Shown here: piece by piece, positions 9,841-20,860 of the stretch
How the letters are laid out: each line of letters starts with the position of its first letter
Position numbering within the stretch: the stretch's first letter is position 1
Assembly (NCBI GenBank): GCA_028554755.1
Contig: JAPTOF010000001.1
Span: forward strand, 32,817,501-32,881,500
Length of the DNA: 64,000 nt
Direction of reading: 5' to 3'
Source of the DNA: Cordia subcordata
Taxonomy: Eukaryota; Streptophyta; Magnoliopsida; Boraginales; Cordiaceae
Made by a program: the position numbers and the translations under genes
Notes under the pieces: generated by a model
The model's database searches: none
What the model was told of the DNA's origin: nothing
Seen by the model: only the letters and a program-made list of their open reading frames with translations

Positions 9841-12170
9841 ATGTGCAAGTCAAAGAAAGCACAAGTAGTTCCTTTTGATCCGGAGATTGAGAAAACTTGC
9901 AAGAAGAATAGGGAAAAGGTCAATGGAGAGAAGGTGCAATCCAATAAGATGGCAGATGATGGTAACAACTCTTTACAGGTTCGGAATAATGATAATGGTG
10001 CTAATGTTGAGGCACCACGTAGGCTGAAAGTGAGGGATTATATCATGCCATGTTTTGATGGAATTCACTCAAGCATTGCAAGACCTGCCATTGGGGCAAA
10101 CAATTTCAAAGTTGACTTTGGGATAATGTAGATAATCGAAGAAAACAAGTTCCATGGGTTAGCAACAGAGGATCCAAACTCACACCTACGAAACTTCTTC
10201 GAGATTATTGACAATTTCAAGGTTAATGGAGTTTTAGACAATGCAACCAGGCTAAAGTTGTTCAGTTTCTCCTCAGGTGGGAAAGCTAAAGATTGGTTGG
10301 ACTTATTGCCCAACAATTCCATCACCACCTGGGATCAACTTGTAGGGAAGTTTCTGCACGAATACTTTCCACCAGCAAAGGCTAAGAAGCTTATCAAGGA
10401 CATTTAGAATTTTGAACAGTTGGAGATGAAGACACTCTATGAAGCTTATAAGCGATTCAATGATCTTTTGAGGAAGTGTTCACACCATGGCTTTTTAGAC
10501 CAGTAGAAGATTAGGATTTTCTATGATGGGCAGACTATTCCCTTCATGAATCAAGTAGATGGAGCAGCTAAAGGGGTCCTTGCTAAATCAATACCCAGAG
10601 GATGCATTACAAACATTAGAGGACTTAACCATCAATAGCTATAGAGCTCATGAGAGGATTTCTGCTAAGAGACCAGTAGGCATGTATGAGGTTTATCAGA
10701 TTACAGCATTCTCTACAAAGATAGTGTCACAATTTGAACTTTTAAATAAAGAGTTGGATAATATAAATATGGGTTCAAGCCAACTAGTTAGGCAAGTTTA
10801 TAAGTAAGCTATGAATTTTGTGGAAAAGGCCATCCAAGAAATCATTGTCCAGTAGTTTATCAAGATGTGTCACCTACTGGGGATATCAACTATGTTGAAA
10901 ATTAGAATTGGCAACAAAATAATCCATATTCTAACACTTATATTCCGGGATAGAGGAATCATCCTAACTTTTCATGGAGCAACAATCAAAATGCCTACGA
11001 CGCTAGAGAAACCAACGCATCACTTGGTTTTCAACAACAGCAAAGATTGCTAGTTCTTGAGAAGAAGTCAACAACAGAAGAATTGCTTTTGCAATACATA
11101 CAGAAACTGATGTAGTCATTTACAGTCAAAATGCAACTTTGAGATCCTTAAAGACTCAGATAGGGCAATTGGCCAGAGCAATCAATAATCATCCTTAAAG
11201 AGCCTTAACTGGTGATACAGAAGAAAATCTTAGAAGTGAAAACACGGAGTACTGCAATGTTATTACACTAAGAAATGGTAAAGAGCTTGACCTTATTTTG
11301 TAGAAGGTAGAAAAGAAGGTTGTTGAGAATTCCAAAATGAAGGAAAAAGGAGAAATGGTAACAAGAAAGAAGGCCAAGGAGGAGAGTAAGAAAACAGTAA
11401 AAACACCTATGTATCCTCCTTTCCATTCCCTTAGAGATTGCAAAAGCAGAAACAAGGGGTGCAATTTCAAAAAATTTCTTGAGATATTCAAAAAGCTATC
11501 AGTTAACATTCCTTCCATAGAAGCCTTGGAGTAGATGCCAAATCATATAAAGTTTCTTTCTAAGAAGAGGTGGTTAGAGAAGTTTGAAACAATAGCTTTG
11601 ACAGAGGAATATAGCTTTATCTTACAGAAAAAAATTACTGCCGAAGCTCAAGGACCCAGGAAGTTTCACTATCCCTTGCACTATTGGTATGAAGTATTTC
11701 AAAAGAACCTTATGTGATCTAGGGGCAAGCATCAATTTGATGCCTTTATCCATCTTTAAAAGGCTTGGGATAGGTGAAATCAAACCCATGCCTGTGAATT
11801 TGCAACTAGCTAGTAGAAGTTTGACGTATCTGTTGGAGTCATTGAAGATGTGTTGATAAAGGTTGAAAAATTCATATTTCCAACAGATATCATAGTATTG
11901 GATATGGAGGAAGATCAAGAAATTCCTATAATTTTGGGAAGACTGTTCTTGGCTATTGGGCGTCCTTTAATAGATGTTTAAAAGGAACAATTGACAATGC
12001 GTTGCAAAATGAACATGTAACTCTTAATGTTTTCTCCCCTATAAAGTTTTCTAAAGACCATGAGGAGTGTTTGTCACTAAGGATGATTGAAAGAAAAAAA
12101 CCTGTTGCATTTATATTAGAGCATCAGCCTATTGATGCTCTAGAGACAACTTCTTAAGGAATTGGGTTTG
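9841..12170 (+). pseudogene. Athila gag and protease, broken
   Basis: The frame opens at ATG 9841 with a Lys-rich N-terminus. From ~10130 it carries the Athila gag core: FHGLATEDPNSHLRNF (~10150), KLFSFSSGGKAKDWLDLLP (~10255), ITTWDQLVGKFLHEYFPPAK, YEAYKRFNDLLRKCSHHG. A zinc-knuckle-like block (YEFCGKGHPRNHCP, ~10810) has Tyr in place of the first Cys. Protease follows at ~11640-11985 with DLGASINLMPLSIFKRLGIG and [19 protein letters not shown]. Stops at ~10128, 10406, 10504 and elsewhere, plus frameshifts, inactivate it. Confidence 0.8.
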
Positions 12171-12179
12171 ATAAGGAAG

Positions 12180-12570
12180 AGCTTGATGAATACATTAAAC
12201 AACTGCATGTCTGGCCTATTTTTCAGAAGATCAATCATTTCTTTGAGCAATTTAAAAAGCTCAAGAGATACAAAAAGAAAAGAAAGAAGTGGTACGACAG
12301 CAAAATTAAGGAGAAATAATTTGAACTAGGCTAGAGGGTGCTACTTTCCAACTCGTGCTTTAAGTTATTTCCTAGGAGACTCAAATCTTGATGGTCAGGG
12401 CCAGTTGGAGTGGTTGAAAGTCTTTCTGTAAGGAGCGGTGGAGATAGAAGATAAACACAAAGCAAGGACTTTCAAAGTCAATAGGCAAAGGCTAAAGACA
12501 TACTTGGGAGATGACTTTAGTCGCCAAGTCACCACCTTGGTGTTCCATGATGCAGCATAGCCATGAAGAA
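12180..12570 (+). pseudogene. Athila integrase C-terminal tail
   Basis: Separate frames give KKRKKWYDSKIKEK, then FELG, RVLLSNSCFKLFPRRLKS and WSGPVGVVESL, ending with a stretch like TFKVNRQRLKTYLGDD. This is the C-terminal tail of a gypsy integrase (the family has [37 protein letters not shown]). It follows the protease within ~200 bp, so everything between (RT, RNase H, integrase core) is deleted. Confidence 0.7.
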
Positions 12571-12863
12571 AGACAAGCTAGGACTATAACTAAGGTGGTT
12601 CTTGGGAGACAACCTAAATTTTATTGTTTTTGTTTTCGTGTTCTTCCATTTGTAGACCATAGATAGTACTTTTCATTTGAATTTTGATGTTTATTTCTTG
12701 ATTTTTATCATTAGGTAGGAGAGTTTAACACAAGTTTGGGGGTCATGAGCAACAAATTTAATGAGGAATAGAGTTTGATTGCTTATTCAGCATTTTTCAG
12801 GCAATTTTGGGGTGAGTTTTGGCTATAAAAGGAGGCTAGAGAAGTGGTGGGCAGCAAGCACTT

Positions 12864-13095
12864 TACCTTGGCGAACATTTTTTTCGCCTAGGTGAAGCTG
12901 GAAAAGTTAAACTTGGTGGACAAAAACCACTTTGCCTAGGCAAAGTTATGGAAATTTATTTTTCGAGTTGATGGGCAGAATGTGTTTCGCTCAGCCGAAC
13001 AATATTTCGCCTAGACAAAGTTGTAAAAGTCATTTTTTTTGTGTTAGCGGGTAGGAAGCACTTTGCCTAGGCAAGAATGTCTTCACCTAGGCGAA
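12864..13095. repeat. Palindromic CCTAGG repeat cluster, internal copy
   Basis: At least seven degenerate copies of a palindromic unit with core TTCGCCTAGGCGAA occur here: near 12864, 12893, 12931 (TTTGCCTAGGCAAA, a perfect 14-base palindrome), 12986, 13005, 13061 and 13081. A related cluster lies in the 3' LTR at 16243-16403. The function is unknown. Confidence 0.75.
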
Positions 13096-13612
13096 TCCCA
13101 AAAAGAAGTATAAACCACCTTTTTCTACAAACCCTAACCTAAACCCATTTTCTTTAGCTACTCACCATGGAAACCTCCGTAACCACCATTAACCATCACA
13201 GCCATCAACATAAACACATCAAAACCTCAATCTAAGCCCTAGAAGAACCTCACAAATCATCAAACCTAACTTTAATCCTCCATCAAATACCACCATAACC
13301 CATCTTCTACATCCTTCATAACAACCCATAACCACTACACAACTACCATAAAATAGCCAAAATCAACCATCAAACATCAACCAAACACAACCATGACAAC
13401 ACAAAGCTTTGGCATGTCAAAAAGAAAATAATAAGGAAACAATTCACTGCAATTGTAGGCTGAGTCGTCGCCATCCTATCATCACTGCCACTGCCCCGCC
13501 GTGGTCGTCAACAGGCCAGCCACCGGTAAGTCTTTCTTGGTCAATTTTTTTCATCTTTTCCTTTGTTTCTTGAGCGTTTTACTGCTAGTTTTTGCAAGAA
13601 ACAAAGTATTTT
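13096..13612 (+). other. Athila non-coding region with GC-rich block
   Basis: I see no conserved coding frame. A TATA-like stretch (AGTATAAACC, ~13109) precedes a C- and A-rich leader-like segment. At ~13465-13530 there is a GC-rich block ending in the exact splice-donor-like string CCGGTAAGT. In some Athila elements a spliced 3' message encodes an envelope-like protein. I see no such protein here, so the donor-like site is only suggestive. Confidence 0.35.
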
Positions 13613-13995
13613 GAAAGTGGGTTGCTTAAGAAAAGAGTTTTTACAAGTGGGTTTACTTGTTGATTTTTTAAGTGGGTTTGCTAAAAAGTGTGATTTTCCA
13701 AGTTGGTTTGCTTAATAATGGTGGTTTTATGAGTGGGTATGCATAAAATTGTTGATTTTGCATGTGGGTTTGTTGAAAATTGGTGTTTTCATAAATGGTT
13801 TGTAAGAACATGGTGTTTTTACAAGTGAGTTTGCCTAAAACTTGTTGATTTTGAAAGTGGGTTTGCTTGAAAGTAGTGATTTTACAAGTGGATTTGCAAG
13901 AAATTGTTGTTTTAGCATGTGGGTTTGTTAGATTTTAAAAGGAAGTTGTATGTTAGCATGTGGGTATAGATAGTTTTGTGTGTTTTAGAAAGTGG
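13613..13995. repeat. Degenerate ~31-bp minisatellite in Athila
   Basis: About thirteen imperfect units with the core AAGTGGGTTTGCTT follow each other, with starts near 13613, 13643, 13669, 13698, 13729, 13760, 13791, 13821, 13853, 13884, 13915, 13956 and 13988. Spacing is mostly 29-32 bp. Each unit has a G-rich core and an AT-rich linker. Confidence 0.8.
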
Positions 13996-15979
13996 GTTTG
14001 ACAAGATTGTCTTCTTTGCATGTAGGTCTTGATCTTTAAAGCACTTTGGGGTGTACTTTTGTTGTGCATATTAGGGTGAAGAAGAAGTGAAAAAAAAAAG
14101 GGGGTTTCATGGAGCCTGTTAATATTAATGAAAAAGATGTTTAGGAAATCTTGGAAAAAAATTGTGAAAAAGAATCTGCAAAAAAAAAGGGGGGAAAGAA
14201 GTTTTGAAGAGAACATTTTTGAAAAGAATGTTTGAAGAAAAAGAAAGGGGAGAAAAGAAAAATATTTGGGTGATTGAGAGTCTTGAAAAGCAACTATTAT
14301 TGTACATCACCCATTGTTTCTGCTTTGAGAAAACGTTGTAAGTAATAGCGTGAGATTGCAAGCAAGTTGCCAAGATGGTGTGTAGAAGTATGTGAAAAAG
14401 AGCAACCTCGAGTACAAGTCTCACCATTTTGTTTCTCATGTAGCCAAGGGAGATGAAGAGCATGACGATAAGGAGGATGCTTAGCCTTTTCAAGGGAGTA
14501 TTTTGTTCCTTTAATTTTGAGTTTTTATGCTGCTTATGTTCCCCGGTTGCTAATTTTATTGTTGAATCTCTTTTCCCCCATTGAGGACAATGGGAATTTT
14601 AAGTTTGAGGGTGGGGAGTCATTTTGTTTAGTTGATTTTTGTATTTGTCCATTTGGTAATGGCTTGTTTAGTCTTATTTGTTGTTTTCTTTCTTAGTTTG
14701 TGTTTCTAGTCATTTTTTTTTTCCAAAAAAAAAAAAACTTGAAAAAAATGAAAACTTTAAAAATCCTGAAAAAATGGAGAAAAGAGTCAGAAAATCTGAG
14801 AGTTGGATTGCATGGTGTTGTCAACTAAGTGCTTGCCTGCTAAGGGAAGTAGCCTAACAATTTGAGCACAATGTCAATGGTTTGCGTTGCTTGGTTTAAA
14901 AAAGGTTTATACTTGGATTATGCTCCATTGAGTGTTATTCTTGAAAAATCTGTTTCTATACTCTTGAGGTGAAAAATTGGACAAGGCCACCATTTAGGAG
15001 ATGATTTAGGCATTTGTTTGGACCGTTTGAGCCTTTCAAGCCTACCAGGTTATGTATTATCCCTATTAGCCCAGGTTGAGCCTTAGCCTTTTCTTTCTTG
15101 AGCCTATAAAAGTTTATCCTAGCTTGAAAATAAATATGACTTGTACCCTGATATCCTTAGCAATTGAAATGTTTGAATATCAAATGAGCTAAGTGTTTGA
15201 GTGTATGAGTTGTGTTTCTTGAGCTATTATTATGTCTGGCATTGATCCTTGTGGAAATCCATATAACCATGAATGTGTACTTGTTTTGCTTCCTTGAAAG
15301 GTTATGTGGATTGAGAAATTTTCCTTACAACCCTAAAAAGTCCTATTGATCTTTGGGAGTGCATTGTCTACATTTTTTAAGAATGGTTACTAAAAGTAGG
15401 CTTATGGAATTCATTTCTCCTTGATGTTTCTTTTGCATCATCTTTTCTATCTTGGGAACATGAAGAAAAAGAAAAGAAAAGAAAATAGAAAAAAGGAGAT
15501 AAAGAAGAAGTATGTTCCCCAAGATGTAAAAGAACTAAGTTTGGGGCTGGTTCTTTCCTTTGGTTCTTGCATTTCATGTTTGAGAAGTTGTAAATGTAAT
15601 TCCTGTGTTGTATGGGTTATTAAAGTAAAGCACATTTGGTTCGAGAACACCCACTTGTTAAGGATTGATTAGCCTATCACACCTTGTCCTTAGCCTAACA
15701 TTACAACCCGGGAAGACCTATTGAGCATAGGTGGTGCTCTAGCCTTCATTGAGTGGAGAGAGGTGAGAAGAGTTGAATATAAATAGGGTATAAACTAATT
15801 CAAACTGCACGCATTCCATTGTAATTTACACACACACGAGGTTATTTTGTTAATAGCAGGATTGAGCATGTGGTTGGTTGACATTGAGAAGTGTGGATCA
15901 AATTCTCTTGCTTTTTGACTTGTTTGTGTTTTGGCATATAGAGGTTGCCTTTGTTTTGCTCGGGATGTACAAAATCTTA
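13996..15979 (+). other. Athila 3' untranslated region
   Basis: This ~2-kb region holds a purine-rich tract (14080-14270) and A/T runs (14715-14775). The string ATTGAGGACAATGGGAATTTTAAGTTTGAGGGTGGGGAG (in pieces at 14580-14620) resembles conserved non-coding sequence in other Athila elements. Short frames exist but none shows a recognisable domain. Confidence 0.5.
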
Positions 15980-15991
15980 AGTTTAGGGGTA
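15976..15991 (+). promoter_or_regulatory. Athila polypurine tract
   Basis: The purine-rich stretch around AAGTTTAGGGGTA directly precedes the TG that opens the 3' LTR. It is short and interrupted by T residues but is in the correct position. Confidence 0.5.
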
Positions 15992-16242
15992 TGATAACTC
16001 TATGAAATAGAGTTATTTTGTGGTTATTTTGCATAGGATTTTGGCATTTTCTGCATGAGTTTGGATCTTTATGTGTTTATTTTTGGTAAATTTGTGAATA
16101 GCATCTACTGATGTCATGTTTTGATGTATTTTGAGAAAGAATGAAGTTGGTAGATGCTATAGGGGCAGAAGATCCGTTTTTGCGCTGTTTTGGTTGATAA
16201 AAGCATGAAAAAGTTGAAAAAAAAGAATGTGGATAGCAAGCC

Positions 16243-16403
16243 TTTCGCGTAGGTGACATTAATTCTCACCTAGGAGAAACTGAAGAACTCAAAGAAAAGA
16301 TGGATCCAAAATGATATTTGCCTAAGCGACCGAAGTGGTGCTAAAAAAATGTTGTTAGAATTTTTCTCGCCTAGGTGAACGTTCTGTCGCCTAGGCAAAA
16401 CCT
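16243..16403. repeat. Palindromic CCTAGG repeat cluster, LTR copy
   Basis: Five degenerate units of the TTCGCCTAGGCGAA type occur near 16243, 16264, 16320, 16364 and 16387. They lie just upstream of the LTR TATA-like box, as the internal cluster at 12864-13095 lies just upstream of its own TATA-like string. Confidence 0.7.
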
Positions 16404-16447
16404 GTACTAGCTGGGCTTAAAATAGAGTTTAAATGCAGCCCAACAAC

Positions 16448-16456
16448 TATAAAAAC
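16448..16456 (+). promoter_or_regulatory. TATA-like box in Athila 3' LTR
   Basis: The string CTATAAAAACC sits ~45 bp after the last CCTAGG unit and is the best TATA-box candidate in the LTR, so the LTR U3 would end soon after. No transcript evidence is available from sequence alone. Confidence 0.45.
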
Positions 16457-17329
16457 CTAGTTTTTGACTCCTTTTTTAGAAGTAGCAGCCTTTAGAAGTT
16501 AGACGACATCTTGGAGACCAAGAACTCCATTAGATTTCTTTCTTTTAACATCTTTTTAATTATTTTTGTGATGGATTTGAGATCTTTTAAATCTCTTATG
16601 TTCTTTTCTTATTCTAGCATGAACTAAACTCTTTATTTTAGGATTGTAATGGAACTTTTCTGATTATTTATTTGAATAGCTTCTCTTCATTTATTCCAAT
16701 TTATTTCTTTGGTGTTTATTCAATCTTGTGCTTGATTTATCATATTGCTTGGCCACCAATATGCATGATAAACCCTAATTGAGTTGGGAAAGAAGATTGA
16801 GGTGAGACCTAAATTGAATAGCTTAAGAACAAATTAACTTAAGTGGTTTAGGTTGATTTGCTTTGTGATTGAGGCAGGGATGACCTTGTCACCCTAGGTA
16901 GTCCAAAAGAATCCATATTTCATCAACCCAAATTAATAATCTAGCATAGGAATATAGCTAGAGGTTTAAGGAAGGTTAGGTCTATTTGTATCCAGGAGGA
17001 ACATTTAGAAGTATTAGAATTCTGGATTGGCACCAAGGAATAAATCGACTAATTACAAGAGTTGTTAGAAAATGAATCAGTTAGTTAAGGGAAATTGTAA
17101 TCCTAGGTCTTTCATTGTTAGAAAACTTTGTCTCTGTCTTTATTTGCCAATTCCTTTAGTTATAGTTTCACAAAATTCCCATATTCTTGATTGTTTGAAT
17201 TAGGTAGGGTAAATAAGTTAGTGGTTAGCAGATTCAGAAATTGGTCCTCATAGGAATGATCTCTTATTCATTCTATATCACTTGTATGTGGACACGTGCA
17301 CTTGCATGTTGTCACGGAATCCGTCAACA

Positions 17330-18805
17330 GAATGCCATTAGAATGATGTAGTATGTCTTGCAAGTCTAATTCAACTCGCCGTACTTCTCACTCTTCCAAC
17401 ATTGAGAGTCCAGACCCGATAGGATAAGAGTCTTTGAACAACATACAGTAGGCCATGACATGTTCCCTACATCTTTGCCATCGACAGGATCAATTCCAAC
17501 GTCTGAAACTTCTCAACAAAGGCCTGCCTCAAGTGTTGCACAGGATGGTTCCACTCACAGCAATCAACAATCATGTCACCCTATTGTGACAACATCAAAA
17601 AATAATATCTTTAAACTATTTCTAAGACCTGTTTGGATTGACTTTTTTTTTTTTTTTTAGAAAAAAATATTTTATTTATTTATTTTTTTAAGTTACATTA
17701 AAATTTGTCTTCCAAGAAAAGTTTTTTTTAGAAGACAGTATTTTCATCTTCTCAAAAAAATTATTTTTTAAAAATTGTTAAAAAAGTGCATTTTAAAAAA
17801 GCTAATCTAAACGGGTCTAAATATAATTTCTTGGCACAAACTGATATCCTTGATTATATAGAACCAACAACAGTGAGCCAAGCACAAAAACATCCTAAAT
17901 GGCAAGAAGCAATGGATCAAGAATTTTATGCCTCGATGAAAAATGGAACATGGGATTTGGTACCAACTAATTGTATACAAAATATTGTGGTAATAGATGG
18001 ATTCTCAGGTTGAAGAAAAATCATAATGACACTATTTCTCGTTACAAAGGAAGGCTTGTGGCAAAGGGATTAATTGACGACCTGGGGTAGATCATCATGC
18101 CACTTCCAATCCGGTAATTAAACCTACAACCATCAGATTGGTTCTTGCCTTGGCAGTGCACTTTGATTGGCCAATAAAACAACTGCATATGAATAATGCA
18201 TTCCTACTTTAACTCATCCTGATATCTCATTTGTAGTCAATAAATTGTCACAATTGCATGCACCAATTGAGAATCACTGGACAACAGGTAAACGAGTATT
18301 AAGGTATCTCAAACAAACTTCTCATCATGGATTATTATTTCGTCGACATAGTCCTCTCAACTTGCATGCCTTTTCTGATGTGGATTGGGCTGGTAATAAG
18401 AATGATAGAAGTTCCACATCAGCTCATGTGATTTTTTCAAGAGCTAATCCTATAAGTTGGTCATCAAAGAAACAAAGAGTAGTTGCTAGATCTTCAACTG
18501 AGGTTGAATATTGTTTGGTAGCAACCACTGCCAGTGAGGTGAATTGGATCCAAAAATCTAATTCAAGAACTTGGGATAACTTTATCTCAAATACAAATGA
18601 TATACTGTGATAATATCAGCAATACTTATTTGTGTGCAAATCATGTTTTTCATTGAAGAATGAAGCACATAGCAGCAGACTTTCATTTTGTGGGAGCAAG
18701 TAAATGCTAATTGACTACAAGTATCCCATGTGCATGCATCAGATCAACTAGCAGACTCTCTTACAAAGGTACTCACGTGCCACCAATTTATTCTCAATGG
18801 AACGC
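17330..18805 (+). pseudogene. Copia D: RT start and RNase H, broken
   Basis: Plus-strand copia remnant. The linker before RT is at 17340-17620 (Ser/Thr/Gln-rich). Beyond MITE-1 the RT N-terminal block reads PKWQEAMDQEFYASMKNGTW (~17900-17955). A degenerate stretch (GRLVAKG, LHMNNAFL) then jumps straight to THPDISFVVNKLSQ (~18215), so the RT palm with its catalytic motif is deleted. RNase H is well preserved: KRVLRYLKQTSHHGLLF, AFSDVDWAGNKNDRSSTS, ISWSSKKQRVVARSSTEVEY. Near 18740 comes DQLADSLTKVLTCHQF. The frame is cut at 18805 by the CACTA element and seems to resume at 31614. Confidence 0.8.
17626..17817. mobile_element. MITE-1 (Tourist/PIF-Harbinger-like), 192 bp
   Basis: This small DNA element lies in copia D. 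Terminal inverted repeats of ~23 bp (GACCTGTTTGGATTGACTTTT at the left; the right end reversed is GACCCGTTTAGATTAGCTTTT) flank an AT-rich interior with no ORF. It is bordered by TAA on both sides (17623-17625 and 17818-17820), the 3-bp target preference of PIF/Harbinger-type MITEs. A related element is at 37733-37958. Confidence 0.8.
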
Positions 18806-18824
18806 CACTACAAGAAAAATTGTC
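18806..18824 (+). repeat. CACTA left terminal inverted repeat
   Basis: CACTACAAGAAAAATTGTC begins the element. Its partner at 31595-31613, reversed, is CATTACAAGAAACATTGCA, so 15 of the first 17 bases agree (CACTA has become CATTA, and one A is C). Confidence 0.8.
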
Positions 18825-18829
18825 TTTTC

Positions 18830-19365
18830 TTATGGAATGTTTTCGTGGGAAACTCGTAGGAAAATATAGTTAGCCTTCGGATTTTTCACGAAAACCTTTT
18901 GTAGAAAAATTTTTCGTAGGTAAATCGAATTCTGTAGGCTTTTTGTTCATAATACCTTCGGATTTTCCGTAGGTAAACCCGTTAGAAATAGCTACGGAAC
19001 ATTCTGCAGGTAAATTTCATTGCCTAATTCCATATGTAATTCCAATGGCGCTTTCCTAGGTAATTCCATAGGTAACTCCAACAGCGTCTTCCGTAGATAC
19101 TTCCGTTGGTAATTCCAATGACGCTTCCTCTAAATAAATTCATTGGAAATAGCTATGGAATATTTTGTAGGCAGATGTCATTGCCAAATTTCGTGAGTCA
19201 TTCAGCGGCACTTTCTATTGGTAATTATGTATTTAATTCTAATGGCGCTTTTCATAGATAATTCCGTTGATAATTCCAATAGCACTTTCCGTAGGTAATT
19301 CTAACGGCGCTTTCCGTAGATAATTCCAACAATATTTTGTACAGGTAATTTTAACTGATAATCGC
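18830..19365. repeat. CACTA left subterminal repeats
   Basis: This is an array of short degenerate units, such as CCGTAGGTAATTCCAATGGCGC, spaced roughly 25-45 bp apart. Cognates occur in the right subterminal region. In known CACTA elements such arrays bind the TNPA-type protein. Confidence 0.8.
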
Positions 19366-19974
19366 TTGTATATTAAATCAAATTCCTACAATTTATATAT
19401 ATTCAAGCACACTATGTACAGGTGGATTACTATACATTGGTCTAGCAAGTTGCTGCAACTGACGTTTCACGACCACTGCTTGTTTTTCATCTTCACATGC
19501 CACACTGCACTCCATGAACAAATTTATAATAGGAAGGGTCATTTACTTGTCAAACGGAGAGTAATCAATCTGGGAATGATAGCATAAAATAACGATATTG
19601 TGCTAATAGACATTTCATAATAAAAGGTCATCGAAACATCATAAAAGGTGGTCCAACTTATGTAATATGTACAAGTTTAGGAGCAATTAGTAAGGAAAGA
19701 AAAAGTGAATGAAAGGCTTTATGTATCCCTATAGCATTATTATATCGGCTTTCAGTTAGCAGCCAAAGCTCCATATATGGGAGCCAACCAGACAAACCCA
19801 AATTATCTGAAGAAGAGTGAATACCATCCAGTAATAGCAAAACTCTCTGCTGCACCAGAGAATAATAGAAATGGATATCAACAAACAATTACAAGAAACA
19901 AATGAACCACAATACAATTCCTTACATACAAAAAGCTTCTATTCCATCTAAAGAACAATGATTATTTTCAGAAC

Positions 19975-20046
19975 ATCCTAGAAAGCAACTTTAGTAGCAT
20001 ATTAGCTACTGATCCTAGAAAGCAACTTTAGTTGCATATTAGCTAC
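19975..20046. repeat. 37-bp-period tandem pair
   Basis: Two units starting ATCCTAGAAAGCAACTTTAG and ending TTAGCTAC (19975-20009 and 20012-20046) differ at one base (GTAGC against GTTGC). Confidence 0.85.
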
Positions 20047-20633
20047 CTTATGGTTTTATATGCAACTTGTAAGAGATCTAAAATAACAAGACATCTGAAT
20101 CTAGTACAAGAAAGCAAATGATTCCAGACTAGGGGGGTAACATTGGGCCCAGTTGTTTCTTGATTTATCTCACTTACCTCACCAAAGCCCCCAAGATTCA
20201 GAGTCTCCAAACCCAAAAACAGAGGTTGCAAAAACGTAAATAACTAGTATAGTTAGGGGACTCCAAATGACGATCCAGCCGTTCAAATTGAGGACCCTAC
20301 GAACTTCACTTGTATATGGAAATTATGGACAAGGCTGTTCTTGCAGATAGAAGCCGAGCAGGAACTAGCTGTATATCCTAGATATGAAAATGTAGAACTT
20401 GTTCAAAGTGTACTTGACAAAATTCTCAACTGCAATATGGAAATCATCTTTCCTAAAAAAAGGAAAAAGGTCACCTTGAGAAAGCTACTAGGCATAAAGA
20501 TACCTTTATTAGATTAATAAGTGCATGATCTGCAAATCTAAATTCCATTTCATAAGAGTTCTAGCAGTAGCATCTCACTGAGCTGTATGTTAACCTTCAA
20601 AGTTATACAAGGGTCCTAAGAACTAGTAACAAT

Positions 20634-20860
20634 GGCAGTTTAGTTTCTGAATGTGTGAGTAGGTCTGCAACTTTTAGAAGACTTCAGAGCAGACCATATC
20701 AGCAATAACTGCATATTTACACAAAGATTATGATTTCACGTACTATCTTGCTGTATCTTCATTTTCTTTAGACTAAGGGCTGGAGCTATCCTAAAAAGTG
20801 GCATATTTAGATATTGACAAATGATAATGATCAGTTTTCAGAATTATTTAAATTAGATGT
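20634..20860. repeat. 227-bp internal direct repeat, copy 1
   Basis: This aligns with 26036-26262 over its full length, same orientation, with scattered substitutions. The shared core includes CCATATCAGCAATAACTGCA and TACTATCTTGCTGTATCTTC. Confidence 0.85.

Larger units (their letters stand above)
9154..17329 (+). mobile_element. Athila-type Ty3/gypsy element, internally deleted
   Basis: This is a plus-strand gypsy element. The 3' LTR is 15992-17329; the 5' LTR keeps only its last ~550 bp (9154-9704). A primer-binding site matching plant tRNA-Asp follows the 5' LTR, which is typical of Athila elements. Gag and a pepsin-like protease resemble Athila proteins. RT, RNase H and nearly all of integrase are missing; coding similarity jumps from protease to an integrase C-terminal tail at ~12280. 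A 3.4-kb non-coding, repeat-rich region with no recognisable envelope-like ORF precedes the 3' LTR. The left end is truncated, so no target-site duplication can be tested. Confidence 0.85.
15992..17329 (+). repeat. Athila 3' LTR
   Basis: This 1.34-kb LTR begins TGATAACTCTATG, whose first bases form a short inverted repeat with AGAGTTAT, and ends GGAATCCGTCAACA. It contains a second palindromic CCTAGG cluster (16243-16403) and a TATA-like element at 16448. Its last 542 bp align with 9154-9704. Confidence 0.85.

Noticed and set aside
13613..13995. CRISPR-like array
   Set aside because: The units are degenerate, the spacers are as similar as the repeats, and the genome is a plant; it is a minisatellite.
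13953..14493. Long minus-strand Phe/Leu-rich frames in the Athila 3' region
   Set aside because: They come from a purine-rich tract read on the opposite strand; composition explains them and no envelope-like features are convincing.
15421..15672. Lys/Glu-rich frame on the plus strand
   Set aside because: It lies in AAG/AAA-rich Athila sequence with no conserved domain and is overlapped by equally long frames on the other strand.
19658..19888. Minus-strand 76-codon frame in the CACTA interior
   Set aside because: Starts and ends without splice or promoter context that I can support and shows no recognisable domain; noted only as a possible exon region.
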